DNA of 64,000 bases, from positions 62,001 through 126,000 of the forward strand of contig DATLNE010000031.1 of the NCBI GenBank assembly GCA_035536915.1, written 5' to 3'. The notes under the pieces were generated by a model that was not told the DNA's origin, did not search any database, and was given only the letters and a program-made list of their open reading frames with translations. Positions 35,603-44,836 of this stretch are shown here, piece by piece (positions within the stretch are counted from its first letter, which is position 1; each line of letters begins with the position of its first letter). Origin of the DNA: Acidimicrobiales bacterium (GTDB lineage Bacteria; Actinomycetota; Acidimicrobiia; Acidimicrobiales; JAHWLA01). A program made the translations under genes and the position numbers.

Positions 35603-36637
35603 GTGGAGGTAGTCGAGCCCTACCAGCACCTCGCCGGGTTGGGGCGCCCGCCTTTGCGTTCGTTCGGCCACGGGGCGGCAGGCGTGGCCTACGCGTTGTG
35701 GCGCTGCGCCACGCTGACGGGCGACGACGACGCAGGGCGGGCCGCCCTCGCCTGGGCGGCCGAAGCGCAGTCGGCCGTGCACGAGCCCGACGCCTTTGTC
35801 GGCCCGCCCCCGGTCTTCCCCGACGGGGCGTTCCCGTTGACGACGTCGTTGTACTTCGGCGAGGCCGGCGTGTGGTGCGTTTCCGCCTTGCTCGGAGCCG
35901 GCGGCGTCGAGCGCTTCGTCGACATCGCCGAGCGCTGTCCCGAGCAGTCCGTCGACGTGGTCGGCGGCGCCGCCGGGCTCCTCCTCGGGCTCGCCCTCCT
36001 CGTGGAGCAGCTCCACGCGCCCGCGGCTCGATCGGCAGGCGAACGACTGGTGGTTCGGTTGGCGCCGGCACCCACCTTGCCGTTGCTGGGCGCCGCCCAC
36101 GGGCGGGCGGGCATCGTCCACGCCCGGTTGCGGTGGTGCCAGGCGACGGGGGCGCAACCCGACGAGCACGTGCGCGACGAGCTCGGCCGGCTGTTGGCCG
36201 CCGAGGTGGGCAAAGGACGATGGCCCCGCCGCTCCGACACCGACGAGGCATGGCCCGGGTGGTGCCACGGCAGCGCCGGGTGGGCACAGCTGTGGACCTT
36301 GGCCGCCGAGGTCACCGGTGACGACTCGTTCGTGGCACCCGCCGAACGAGCCGCCGCCTACGCGCTCGCCCACGGCGGCGGAGGAGCGAGCCTGTGCTGC
36401 GGCGCCGGCGGCCATGCCTACGCCGCCCTCGCCGTCTACCGGGCCACCGGGGAGCGGGCGTGGTTGGCGCAGGCCCACCGCGCTGCCGAGCGGGCTGCGG
36501 TCGAACCGGCCGGCGATCGGTTCCCTGAGCACAGCCTGTGGGGTGGGACCCTCGGTGCGTCGCTCCTGGCCGTCGAGCTCGCCTACCCCGACGCAGCGGC
36601 ACTGCCGCTGTACCGCAGCCTCAGGCCGTCCTCGTAG
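35603..36637 (+). CDS. lanC: Lanthipeptide cyclase LanC
   Basis: About 344 residues from GTG 35603; GTG 35540 would overlap precursor 2 and add 21 residues. Conserved LanC features are SFGHGAAGVAYAL, LGAAHGRAGIVHA, WCHGSAGWA and SLCCGAGGHAYA. Zinc ligands would be Cys 221 (in WCHG) and Cys 265-Cys 266 (in CCG), where most LanC have Cys-His. It adds precursor Cys thiols to dehydrated residues to form thioether rings. No ribosome site is strong, so translation may be coupled to the precursors. Confidence 0.93.
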   Translation: MEVVEPYQHLAGLGRPPLRSFGHGAAGVAYALWRCATLTGDDDAGRAALAWAAEAQSAVHEPDAFVGPPPVFPDGAFPLTTSLYFGEAGVWCVSALLGAGGVERFVDIAERCPEQSVDVVGGAAGLLLGLALLVEQLHAPAARSAGERLVVRLAPAPTLPLLGAAHGRAGIVHARLRWCQATGAQPDEHVRDELGRLLAAEVGKGRWPRRSDTDEAWPGWCHGSAGWAQLWTLAAEVTGDDSFVAPAERAAAYALAHGGGGASLCCGAGGHAYAALAVYRATGERAWLAQAHRAAERAAVEPAGDRFPEHSLWGGTLGASLLAVELAYPDAAALPLYRSLRPSS

Positions 36638-36648
36638 GCACGGCGCCG

Positions 36649-36831
36649 ATGGCGTTCCGCACGATTATCGAGCCGTTCCGCATCAAAGCCGTCGAGCCGA
36701 GGTGGTGCGCCTGGCCCGGCCTCGGCGGGTCTACACGGAGGCCGACAAGCTGCGGGGCTTCCGCATTTGTGGAGCAGGCACCGTGGCTGCGCCATTTCAC
36801 CGCTCGGCTGGAGCCGCTGCCTGCGGGCTGA
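36649..36831 (+). pseudogene. Collapsed tryptophanase/tyrosine phenol-lyase gene
   Basis: The frame opens with MAFRTIIEPFRIKAVEP, the typical N-terminus of tryptophanase-family beta-eliminating lyases. It closes with VEQAPWLRHFTARLEPL, the typical C-terminus. Between them another frame reads EVVRLARPRRVYTEADKLRG, the helix just before the C-terminal strand. About 400 internal residues, including the PLP-binding Lys, are missing. The remnant is 183 bases long, with two frame changes. It is the product of a large internal deletion. Confidence 0.78.
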
Positions 36832-36832
36832 C

Positions 36833-38707
36833 CTACACGGCGGGCGACGGTGACCACCTGACGGCCGGTCCCTCGCTGCCGAAGAACCGCCGTCGGATGC
36901 GCTCGCGCAGAGGACCACCGGTGCGGGCGGCGTCGTGCGCCGCTAGTCGCACCTCTCGCCGCTGCAGCCGCTCTTCCATGATCGTCGCCAACTCGTCGAG
37001 CCACTCCGGGTGCGCCTGCAGAAGCGGCTGGTACTGGCGGAAGCCGATCTCCAGCACCAGTGCCCCGCCGACGGCGCGCACGGTGGCGCTGCGCCGTTCG
37101 CCGGTCAGCAACGACATCTCGCCCACCACCGCGCCGCGCCCCATCGTCTCCACCAGCACGTCGTCGCCGTCGTCGCGCCGCAGGAGGATCTCGACCTCGC
37201 CGTCGCCGACGACGAACAGCGAGTCGCCCGCGTCGCCTTGCACCACAAACCGCTCGGTCGGGCCCAGCAACAAGGGCCGCACGGCGGCGGCCAGGTCGCG
37301 CAAGTCGTCAGGGGAGAGCATGCGCAGGATGGCCACCTCGGTGAGCAGCGCCTCGATCTCCGCAGTGGTGGGCGTCGTCTGGTCGACGGGCTCCGTCACG
37401 TCGAGGCGCTCGCTGTAGCCGTCGCGCCGCTGCAGGACGGCAACGCCCTCGGGGCGGTGCATGTGGGCCTCCAGCAGGCTCACCTGCACGGGCACGCTCT
37501 CATCGCCCGCGTGGTCCATGAGGCCACGGACTTTGGCCCACTCCGCCACCGCGTTCATCGACGCCCGGTACTGGTGGCACGCGGTGGCGTAGAGCCCCTC
37601 GTGGCCGGCGACCGACCACCGCTGCCACAGGACCCGCTCGCGCACCGAACGGGGGAAGAAGCCGAGCTCGGGGAAGGCGGCCGCCGTTTGGCGCAGCACG
37701 GCCCGCTCGGCGTCGCGGAACACCCGTTGCCAGGTCTCCTGGGCGTTGTGGTGGTTGGCCCCCGCCAGTTCGATGGCGTGCTTGAGGTCGTCGTGGTGCA
37801 CGTGGAGGAACTGCAACGTCGCCCGCTTCTTCTGGAGCAGGTTCATGGCCGACACCGGTCCCGTGCGCGGTCGGCCCATCCGGGGGAACTCGATGGTGCG
37901 CAACGCCCACACGCGCCGCCAGGCGTCGGGGTCGAGGCGGCCTCGGATGTCGCGGTACGCCTCGTTCGTCTCGAAGGCGGCGCGCTCGGCGGGGTCGAGC
38001 AGGTCGCCTGCTTCGTCGCGCACCGCTTCGAACACGCCGAGGCACGTGAGCAGTTCGAGGTAAACGCCCACCCGCAACAACCAGGCGGGGTCGGTGAGGT
38101 GGCGCTGCTTGCCGACGATGTCGGCGACGAGGGCGCGGGTGTAGAGCGCGGCCTTGTCGCCCCCGATGCGCAGGACGGGGAACCACGGGTGGTACTCCAC
38201 GCCCGGGTCGTCCACGCCCGCGGCGGCGGCTTGGCGGGCGGTGTCGGCGGTCAGCAGCCGCTCGATGATGCGTTCGTACAGCAGCCCCAGCCGGCTCACC
38301 TCGCACAGGTCGAGCGCGGTGGCGTCGGCTGCCACCTCGTGGCCGTCGCGGACGACGCGCACTCGCACATGCACCTGTTGCAGAAAGCCCACTGAGAAGC
38401 CGAGGTCGACGCCGGCCATGTCGTCGTCGGGCGCCACCGTGAGGCGATGGCGTCCGTCGCTGTCGACGGCGAGCGGCCGGTGGTGCCAGCCGGGCACTGG
38501 CCTGCCGCCCACTTCCACGGTGGCGTCGACGTCGTCGCCCGACGCCAACCCGGCCACGTCGAAGAGGACGATGGCCTGGTTCGAGCCGTCGGCCGCGCCC
38601 GTCACCAACGCTGCGCAGTCGCTGGAACCGAGCCCTGGGTGCATGGCTTCGTCGGTGGGCCGCCGTCCGGGCACGAAGCGCACGATCCGGCACGTCGTCG
38701 CGTTCAC
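36833..38707 (-). CDS. Cyclic-nucleotide-binding-domain protein with large uncharacterised N-terminal region
   Basis: 624 residues from GTG 38707; ATG 38644 is an alternative. The last ~150 residues are a cNMP-binding domain (VQGDAGDSLFVVGDGEVEIL, then GAVVGEMSLLTGERRSATVRA, the phosphate-binding cassette). The N-terminal ~460 residues are helical after residue 130 (LLQKKRATLQFLHVHHDDL, ANHHNAQETWQRVFRDAE) and match no family I recognise. It is divergent from the acyl-CoA-dehydrogenase-like gene with only 20 bases between starts. Confidence 0.78.
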   Translation of the reverse strand: MNATTCRIVRFVPGRRPTDEAMHPGLGSSDCAALVTGAADGSNQAIVLFDVAGLASGDDVDATVEVGGRPVPGWHHRPLAVDSDGRHRLTVAPDDDMAGVDLGFSVGFLQQVHVRVRVVRDGHEVAADATALDLCEVSRLGLLYERIIERLLTADTARQAAAAGVDDPGVEYHPWFPVLRIGGDKAALYTRALVADIVGKQRHLTDPAWLLRVGVYLELLTCLGVFEAVRDEAGDLLDPAERAAFETNEAYRDIRGRLDPDAWRRVWALRTIEFPRMGRPRTGPVSAMNLLQKKRATLQFLHVHHDDLKHAIELAGANHHNAQETWQRVFRDAERAVLRQTAAAFPELGFFPRSVRERVLWQRWSVAGHEGLYATACHQYRASMNAVAEWAKVRGLMDHAGDESVPVQVSLLEAHMHRPEGVAVLQRRDGYSERLDVTEPVDQTTPTTAEIEALLTEVAILRMLSPDDLRDLAAAVRPLLLGPTERFVVQGDAGDSLFVVGDGEVEILLRRDDGDDVLVETMGRGAVVGEMSLLTGERRSATVRAVGGALVLEIGFRQYQPLLQAHPEWLDELATIMEERLQRREVRLAAHDAARTGGPLRERIRRRFFGSEGPAVRWSPSPAV

Positions 38708-38727
38708 GGCTGCGTTACCGTTCCGCC

Positions 38728-39885
38728 ATGGCGACGGAGAACCCCCTGTTGGCAGCCGCTCGGGGCCTGGGGCCCACCATTCGGGCGGCGGCCGAGCAGA
38801 CCGAGCAGCAGCGGTGCCTGCCCGCCGAGGTGGTGCAGGCCATGACCGAGGCCGGCCTGTTCGGCATGGCCGTGGCTGCAGCGCGTGGTGGCCCCGAGCT
38901 CGACCCGGTGGGCCAGATCGACGTGATCGAGGAGGTGGCGTTCTCCGACGGCTCGACCGGGTGGTGCCTGATGATCGGCTGCGACACCGGCTACTGGTCG
39001 GCGTGGGTCTCCGACGACGCGGCCGACGGCCTGTGGGCCGACAACCCGTTGGGACCGAGCGCCATCGTGCTGGCGCCCGGCGGCACGGGCGTGGCCGTCG
39101 ACGGCGGCTACCGGGTGAGCGGGCGGTGGCCCTTCGGCAGCGGCCGGGCCCATTGCGACGTGGTGGGAGCGGGCTTCCTCGTCACCGGGGCCGACGGGGG
39201 TTTCGTGCTCGGCGACGACGGCATGCCCGTGTGGCGCATCGCCTTCGTGCCCGTGGCGGAGTCGACAACCGTCGACACCTGGCACACCACCGGGCTGGCC
39301 GGCACCGCCAGCAACGACTTCACCCTCGACGGCGTGTTCGTGGCCCAGGAACGCACCTGCGACCTGCGAGGTACGTCGCAGCGCAGCGAGCCGCTGTACG
39401 CCGTCGGGAACTTCTTCCTCTCCAAGATGGGGGCCGTGCCCCTCGGCATCGCCCGCCGGGCCTTGGAGGAGTTCGTCACCTTGGCGGGCACCAAGGTGCA
39501 GATGCCCGCCATGAACCACCTGCGCGACGAGCCCTTCGTGCAGGTCTCCGTGGCCGACGCCGACGCCCGCTTGGGCGCGGCGCGGGCGTGGCTGCGGCAG
39601 GTGACCGGCGAGGTGTACGCCGCAGTGTCGACAGGGGAGCAGCCCTCGTTGGCGCTGCGAGGCCGCCTGCGCATGGCCGTCACCCACGCTGCCCACACGT
39701 CGAAGGACGTGGCCGGCCTCGTCTACGAACTGGCGGGGGGTGGCGCCGTCTACAAGCCGGGCATCTTCGACCGATGCCTGCGCGACGTGACCACGGCGTG
39801 CCAGCACATCGTGCTGCAGCGCAAGAACACCGCCGCCTTCGGCCGTGCCCTGCTCGGGTTGGAGCCCGAGGCCCTGTTCGTGTAG
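38728..39885 (+). CDS. Acyl-CoA-dehydrogenase-fold flavoprotein
   Basis: 385 residues. The N-terminal helices (LPAEVVQAMTEAGLFGMAV), the middle beta domain (YRVSGRWPFGSGRAHCDVV) and the C-terminal helices match the acyl-CoA dehydrogenase superfamily. The GRWPFGSG motif and lack of an obvious catalytic Glu point to the flavin monooxygenase branch (HsaA/DszC-like), which accepts reduced flavin. A partner flavin reductase is not adjacent. Substrate unknown. Confidence 0.85.
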   Translation: MATENPLLAAARGLGPTIRAAAEQTEQQRCLPAEVVQAMTEAGLFGMAVAAARGGPELDPVGQIDVIEEVAFSDGSTGWCLMIGCDTGYWSAWVSDDAADGLWADNPLGPSAIVLAPGGTGVAVDGGYRVSGRWPFGSGRAHCDVVGAGFLVTGADGGFVLGDDGMPVWRIAFVPVAESTTVDTWHTTGLAGTASNDFTLDGVFVAQERTCDLRGTSQRSEPLYAVGNFFLSKMGAVPLGIARRALEEFVTLAGTKVQMPAMNHLRDEPFVQVSVADADARLGAARAWLRQVTGEVYAAVSTGEQPSLALRGRLRMAVTHAAHTSKDVAGLVYELAGGGAVYKPGIFDRCLRDVTTACQHIVLQRKNTAAFGRALLGLEPEALFV

Positions 39886-39899
39886 CCCGCGCATTGCGG

Positions 39900-40340
39900 T
39901 CAGCCGTCGAAGGCGGCGAGGACGAGCGCGGCGTGGTCGGCCAGCCGTTCGAGCAGGTCGACGCCGCGTTGGTGGTCGGTCGCGGTACGCGTGGGGTCGA
40001 GCACAGCCAGGGTGCCGAGCACCTCGCCTTCGTGCACGATCGGCGCAGCCAGGATCACGTCGGGACTGTAGCCGGCCCGCGCCGCCGTCCCGTGGCTGTA
40101 GCCGGGCTCGCGTACCGCGCCGGTCACCACCAACGTCTGGCGGGTGGCTGCGGCCCGTCCGAGGATCCCTTCCTCTCGCGGCATGCGGGTGCCGATCAGC
40201 ACGTCGGCACCGACACCCGACACGCCGCGGAACACGAGTTCGTCGCCGACGAGGACCACGAGCGACGACGTGGTCGCGCCGAAGGCGGTGCGGGCGACCT
40301 CGGTGACCGAGGTGAGCAGTGCCGTCAGGTCGACCGACAT
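39900..40340 (-). CDS. GAF-domain protein
   Basis: 146 residues from ATG 40340. Nearly the whole protein is one GAF domain: LVVLVGDELVFRGVSGVG, then LVVTGAVREPGYSH and VILAAPIVHEGEVLGTLAVL. GAF domains bind small ligands or chromophores. There is no output domain, so it may act on a partner. The open frame extends upstream to 40841 but that part is antisense to the SRPBCC gene. Confidence 0.85.
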   Translation of the reverse strand: MSVDLTALLTSVTEVARTAFGATTSSLVVLVGDELVFRGVSGVGADVLIGTRMPREEGILGRAAATRQTLVVTGAVREPGYSHGTAARAGYSPDVILAAPIVHEGEVLGTLAVLDPTRTATDHQRGVDLLERLADHAALVLAAFDG

Positions 40341-40428
40341 TCGTCCAGTCTTGCACTCGCGCAACCGTTTGTTCTGCCCGGGTGGAGCGGACGTTTGTCG
40401 GCCCTGCCGGCCGGGCACGGTGGCGCCG

Positions 40429-41358
40429 ATGACGGCGACGACGCAACCAGACGAACAAGGCGAGGGCATGGCCCGCGTGCTCGGGTGGGCGAGCCTGGCG
40501 CTGGCCGTCCCCCAGCTCGTCACGCCCAAAAAGGTCCTGCGGCTGGCCGGGGTGCACCCCGGGACGGCGAGCGCCTCGCTGGTGCGGTTGGTGGGCGTCC
40601 GTGAGCTCGGCGCCGCCGCCGGGCTTCTGAGCAAGCCCAAGCAGGGCGCCTGGCTGTGGGCTCGGGTGGCGGGTGATGCCATGGACCTGGCCCTGCTGGG
40701 CCGGGCGCTGCGGGGCGCAGGCACATCCCCTCGTCGCCTGACGCCGGCGACGGCTGCCGTGGTGGGCATCACCGCCCTCGACATCGTGGCCGGGCTCCAG
40801 CGCAATCGTGCTGCCAAGGCGGAAGGGGCGACGGCTACCACACGGGCCCGTAGCGCGGTGACCGTGAACCGGCCCCGGGCCGAGGTCTACAAGTTCTGGC
40901 GGCAGTTCGAGAACCTGCCGCAGTTCATGCACCACCTCGAGGCGGTCGACGAACACGCCGACGGGCGGTCGCACTGGAAGGCCAAGGCGCCCTTCGGCCG
41001 CACCGTCGAGTGGGACGCCGAGATCGTGGAGGACATCCCCGAGCAGCACATCGCCTGGCGGGCGCTGCCCGGCTCCGACGTCGACAACCGCGGCGTGGTC
41101 GGCTTCCGCGACGCCCCAGGCGGGCGCGGCACCGAGGTGCTGGTGGAACTGGCTTTCGAGCCGCCCGGCGGGCCGCTCGGCGCGGTGGCGGCCAAGCTCT
41201 TCGGCGAGCACCCCGACCAGCAGATCGCCGACGACCTCCGGCGCTTCAAGCAGATCATGGAGACGGGCGAGATCGTGGTGTCGGACGCCAGCCGCGACGG
41301 CACCAAGACCCTCAACCAGGTGCGCCAGCGCGACGCCCAGCCAGGGGAGGCCCGATGA
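40429..41358 (+). CDS. SRPBCC-family protein with N-terminal membrane region
   Basis: 309 residues from ATG 40429. The first ~130 residues are hydrophobic with three or four helices ([19 protein letters not shown] and others). The second half is an SRPBCC/polyketide-cyclase-like domain beginning [21 protein letters not shown] and containing [10 protein letters not shown]. Relatives with this layout are common next to alcohol dehydrogenases in actinobacteria. Its stop overlaps the dehydrogenase start (ATGA). Function unknown. Confidence 0.85.
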   Translation: MTATTQPDEQGEGMARVLGWASLALAVPQLVTPKKVLRLAGVHPGTASASLVRLVGVRELGAAAGLLSKPKQGAWLWARVAGDAMDLALLGRALRGAGTSPRRLTPATAAVVGITALDIVAGLQRNRAAKAEGATATTRARSAVTVNRPRAEVYKFWRQFENLPQFMHHLEAVDEHADGRSHWKAKAPFGRTVEWDAEIVEDIPEQHIAWRALPGSDVDNRGVVGFRDAPGGRGTEVLVELAFEPPGGPLGAVAAKLFGEHPDQQIADDLRRFKQIMETGEIVVSDASRDGTKTLNQVRQRDAQPGEAR

Positions 41359-42527
41359 AGGCGAACTGCTGGATGGGGATCAACCGCGTCGAGGTGCGTG
41401 AGGTCGACGACCCCAAGATCCTCAACCGCCGTGACGCCGTCGTGCGTGTCACGTCCACGGCCATCTGCGGCTCCGACCTCCACCTCTACGACGGTTACGT
41501 GCCGACCATGGAGAAGGGCGACATCCTCGGCCACGAGTTCATGGGCGAGGTGGTCGAGGTGGGTTCCGGCGTCGACAACCTGCGCGAGGGCGACCGGGTG
41601 GTGGTGCCGTTCCCCATCGCCTGCGGCGCCTGCCTCATGTGCGAGAAGGGGCTGTACGCCGCGTGTGAGAACTCCAACCCCAACGCGGGCATGGCCGAGA
41701 AGCTGTTCGGGCATCCCTCGGCGGGCATCTTCGGCTACTCGCACCTCACCGGCGGCTACGCAGGCGGCCAGGCCGAGTACGTGCGGGTGCCGTTCGCCGA
41801 CGTGGGGCCTCTGAAGATCGAGAGCGACCTCACCGACGAGCAGGTGCTGTTCCTCTCCGACATCCTCCCCACGGGCTACATGGGCGCCGAGTTCTGCGAC
41901 ATCAAGCCCGGCGACGTCATCGCCGTGTGGGGCGCGGGGCCTGTGGGCCTCTTCGCCATGGTCTCGGCCCACCTGCTGGGGGCGTCGCAGGTCATCGCCA
42001 TCGACCGTTTCGACTACCGCCTCGAAATGGCGCGTGAGAAGGCCGGAGCCGAGACGATCAACTACGACCAGGTCGACGTCAACGAGGCGCTGAAGGACAT
42101 GACCGGCGGCCGCGGCCCCGACGCCTGCATCGACGCCGTGGGCCTCGAAGCCCACCACGGCTTCGCCCCCATCCATGCCTACGACCGGGTGAAGCAGGCG
42201 GCCCGCATGGAGACGGAGCGGGCCCACGCTTTGCGCCAGGCCATCACCTGTTGCCGCAACGGCGGCATCGTGTCGGTCATCGGGGTCTACGGCGGGATGG
42301 TCGACAAGTTCCCGATGGGTGCGGTGGTGAACAGGGGACTCACCATCAAGGCCGGCCAGTGCCACGTGCACCGCTACATGCGGCCGCTGCTGGAGCGCAT
42401 CGAGAAGGGCGAGATCGACCCCACCTTCGTGATCACCCACCGCCTCCCGCTGGCGGAGGCGGCGCACGGCTACCAGATCTTCAAGAAGAAGCAGGAGGAC
42501 TGCGTCAAGGTCGTGCTCAGCGCTTGA
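41355..42527 (+). CDS. Zinc-dependent alcohol dehydrogenase (formaldehyde-dehydrogenase-like)
   Basis: 390 residues from ATG 41355 with GGGGAGG just upstream. Catalytic zinc ligands are C38 (AICGSDLH) and H60-E61 (LGHEFMG). The structural zinc site has C90, C93, C96 and C104. The NAD-binding motif is [11 protein letters not shown]. The long insertion before the cofactor domain matches the glutathione-independent formaldehyde dehydrogenase group. It oxidises an alcohol or aldehyde with NAD(P); actual substrate is unknown. Confidence 0.93.
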   Translation: MKANCWMGINRVEVREVDDPKILNRRDAVVRVTSTAICGSDLHLYDGYVPTMEKGDILGHEFMGEVVEVGSGVDNLREGDRVVVPFPIACGACLMCEKGLYAACENSNPNAGMAEKLFGHPSAGIFGYSHLTGGYAGGQAEYVRVPFADVGPLKIESDLTDEQVLFLSDILPTGYMGAEFCDIKPGDVIAVWGAGPVGLFAMVSAHLLGASQVIAIDRFDYRLEMAREKAGAETINYDQVDVNEALKDMTGGRGPDACIDAVGLEAHHGFAPIHAYDRVKQAARMETERAHALRQAITCCRNGGIVSVIGVYGGMVDKFPMGAVVNRGLTIKAGQCHVHRYMRPLLERIEKGEIDPTFVITHRLPLAEAAHGYQIFKKKQEDCVKVVLSA

Positions 42528-42682
42528 GCCGCGGCAGCGGCGCCACGCGACTACGTTCGTGACCGCAACACCGAGAGGTACACACACCACGCAACGGCGC
42601 TCCCTTGGGGGGGGATCTCGGCCTTTCGTGCATCCAGCGGAGCGCGCTCGCGCCCGCTTCTTAATCGAAAGGGAAACCGTAG

Positions 42683-43198
42683 ATGAAGCGTCCAGCCGTA
42701 CTGGTATTGCCAATCCTGATTGCACTCGCCAGCCTTGGAGTGCAGCCCGCGTCGGCCCAGGAGGACGTGTGCACCGGCACCGGAAACATGTCCACGGGAT
42801 CTGGGCTTGGCGAGCTACCCACGCAAGTCACCACCACGTTCTCAATCACTTTCACCGCTGGCACGTGTGCCCTCGGTCTCGGGTTTGCAGCCTCCGGCAC
42901 GCTGACAGGGGCCTGCGGTCACTTCACAGGCAGTGGCATCTCGAACTTCGGGCAGCGGTTCGCGCTCACGAGCATGGGGGCAGTCGTCGTGCTGACCGGC
43001 CGCGTGACGGGAGTCATGACGGTCGTCGAGGATCCGACTGATGCAGGCTCCTGCACGACTGGAAGCGCCAGGCGGTTCGTCGTCGGGGCGGTGTTCACGA
43101 AAGATCCCCCTTGTCCACCCGGTTATGCGTACGTATTCCGCGAGCAGACAATCAATGGCGTCGGGGTCTACGTCGAGACATGCTGGCCGCTGGCGTAG
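42683..43198 (+). CDS. Secreted protein, function unknown
   Basis: 171 residues. The signal peptide is MKRPAVLVLPILIALASLG with cleavage after ASA. GAAAGGG precedes the ATG. The mature part is Gly/Thr-rich, beta-like and has six Cys (e.g. DVCTGTGN, GTCALGLG, ETCWPLA), which could form three disulfides. No family is recognised. The 155-base gap upstream holds a run of eight G and no clear gene. Confidence 0.72.
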   Translation: MKRPAVLVLPILIALASLGVQPASAQEDVCTGTGNMSTGSGLGELPTQVTTTFSITFTAGTCALGLGFAASGTLTGACGHFTGSGISNFGQRFALTSMGAVVVLTGRVTGVMTVVEDPTDAGSCTTGSARRFVVGAVFTKDPPCPPGYAYVFREQTINGVGVYVETCWPLA

Positions 43199-43203
43199 CG
43201 ATG

Positions 43204-43452
43204 TCAGCCTGAACGGCGCCGTCGCAGGGGCGGCACCGTGCGGGGTGCTTGCTGGCGGGGCGGGAGCTCCGTCAGCAACGCAGTCGTGGCCTCGGCCACC
43301 TGGCGAACGGCTCGTTCGAATGGCTCGACCGTGCGAGGCGAGACACTTTGCACGCCGCTTACCTTGCGCACATACTGCCGAGCAGCGGCCTCGATCTCTT
43401 CGGCCGTCGCCGCAGGCGCCAGCCCTCGAAGGGTCGTGATATTGCGGCACAT
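43204..43452 (-). CDS. DUF2277-family small protein
   Basis: 82 residues from ATG 43452 (MCRNITTLRG, the usual family start); a start at 43461 adds three residues. The pattern PAATAEEIEAAARQYVRKVSG and FERAVRQVAEATTALL matches DUF2277, a family of short proteins of unknown role. The C-terminus is Pro/Arg-rich. It lies just left of the insertion sequence, on the opposite strand. Confidence 0.82.
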   Translation of the reverse strand: MCRNITTLRGLAPAATAEEIEAAARQYVRKVSGVQSVSPRTVEPFERAVRQVAEATTALLTELPPRQQAPRTVPPLRRRRSG

Positions 43453-43520
43453 GGCGCCCACGCTAGGCCTTCCACTTCACGGGTTGACGTTGCAGGTCCG
43501 CCATCGAGCGGTCCCGGCGG

Positions 43521-44545
43521 TGGACCCTTTGTTTCCTTCCACAGAGACAGAGGAGCCCACCGCCGTGACGCCGGAACAGATCATCCACCATCGACGCCTT
43601 GTCGTCCTGCACCAGGCGGGCCACAAGCCCGTGGCCGAGGTCTGCCGCGACCACGGCATCAGCCGCACGACCTACTACCGCTGGGCAGGCCGTGCCCGCC
43701 GCTACGGCCTCGCCGGGCTGATGCCCAAGGACCGCCGCCCGCCCGTGATGCCCAACGCCACGCCGCCCGACGTCGTGGAGGCGGTGCTGGCCGAGGCGGT
43801 GGCGCGGCCGACGCTCGGCGCGGGTCGCCTCGTCGAGCACCTGGCCGAGCGCGGCATCGTGCTGTCGGCCTCGGGCGTGCAGAAGCTGCTCGTGCGCCAC
43901 TGCCTGGGGCGCCGGGCCCAGCGGGTGCGGGCGCTGGCCCAGATCACCGCGGCGGACAGCGGCCTAATGACCGACGACGCCCGCTCGGGGCCGTTCGGCT
44001 TCTGCCCTTTCGCTGCCCGCCCGGGCGACCCCGTGGCCCTCGACACCTTCTACGTGGGGCGCCTGAAGGGCGTAGGCCAGGTGTGGCAGCTCACCGCCGT
44101 CGACACCGCCACGCGCTGGGCCGTCGTGCATCTCTTCGTGGGTGATAAGACCGCCGAGCGCGCCGTCGCCTTCGTCGACCACGTCGTGGAGCGCCTGGCG
44201 GCCGTCGGCGTCGAACTGCACCGCGTCCTCAGCGACAACGGGCCGGAGTTCTTCGGTCTCGCCTTCCGCCACGCCATGGCCGACCGTGGCCTCGACCACC
44301 ACCGCATCCCGCCCCGTTCGCTCAACCACAACGCAGTGTGCGAGCGATTCCAGGGCACGGTGCTCGAGGAGTTCTACCGGCCTGCGTTCCACCGGCAGCG
44401 CTTCGACACTGCGGCCCAGCTCGACGGCCAGCTCCAGGGCTGGGTCCACCGCTACAACACCCGTCGCCGCAACCGCGGCGACTTCATGCGCGGCCCACGC
44501 CGCTCGACGTGCAGAACTCGCATCGATGACACAACCGAGGGTCCA
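43521..44545 (+). mobile_element. IS481-like insertion sequence, about 1,025 bp
   Basis: The left end TGGACCCTTTGTT (43521) and the right end, whose complement reads TGGACCCTCGGTT (from 44545 inward), match at 11 of 13 positions as terminal inverted repeats. They frame a DDE transposase. No matching target duplication is seen in the immediate flanks, so the element may be old or its flanks rearranged. Confidence 0.72.
43565..44529 (+). pseudogene. IS481-like transposase with C-terminal frameshift
   Basis: From GTG 43565 it has a helix-turn-helix (VAEVCRDHGISRTTYYRWAG) and an integrase core with Asp in VALDTFYVGR, Asp in LSDNGPEFF and Glu in NAVCERFQG, all three catalytic residues. Near 44490 the frame breaks: the normal family ending TPLDVQNSHR is read in another frame, closing at TGA 44527-44529. 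Without correction the frame runs on to 44662 through unrelated sequence. One missing base explains this. The catalytic core is intact, so residual activity is not excluded. Confidence 0.78.
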
Positions 44546-44836
44546 TCTGTCGCCTCGGCTCGTGGAGCGGAAGGAACCCGGCGCCTTCCACACGACGTTG
44601 CATGTGGCCCGCTCGCCCCCGGCGGAAATTGGCTACAACGTGGCCGGGCTCTACCTCGATGACATGGGCCGAGAGTTTGGCGATGGTCGCCTGCTGCGGC
44701 CTCGTCGTCATCGGCCACCCGACGACGACGAGTGGCCCGTCCTACGGGGTGCGGCCTTACACGTTGGAGCGACCGCTGACCGCCCGGGTGCCCCTCGTGA
44801 GTGGACGGCTGGCCGCCGCCACGGTTTGATCGTCGT
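44546..44836. other. Non-coding or remnant stretch between insertion sequence and molybdoenzyme gene
   Basis: Several short frames cross this 291-base stretch but none has a convincing start, composition or family match. The longest (plus strand, ending near 44829) ends GPSYGVRPYTLERPLTA. The promoter of the molybdoenzyme operon should lie here. Confidence 0.4.

Noticed and set aside
43468-44602. Direct repeat CCTTCCAC...GACGTTGCA on both sides of the insertion sequence
   Set aside because: The shared words are 8 and 9 bases with different spacing and lie 40-55 bases outside the inverted ends, so they are not a target duplication; chance cannot be excluded.
44484-44829. Short frames between the insertion sequence and the molybdoenzyme gene
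   Set aside because: None has a ribosome site, coherent composition or recognisable family.
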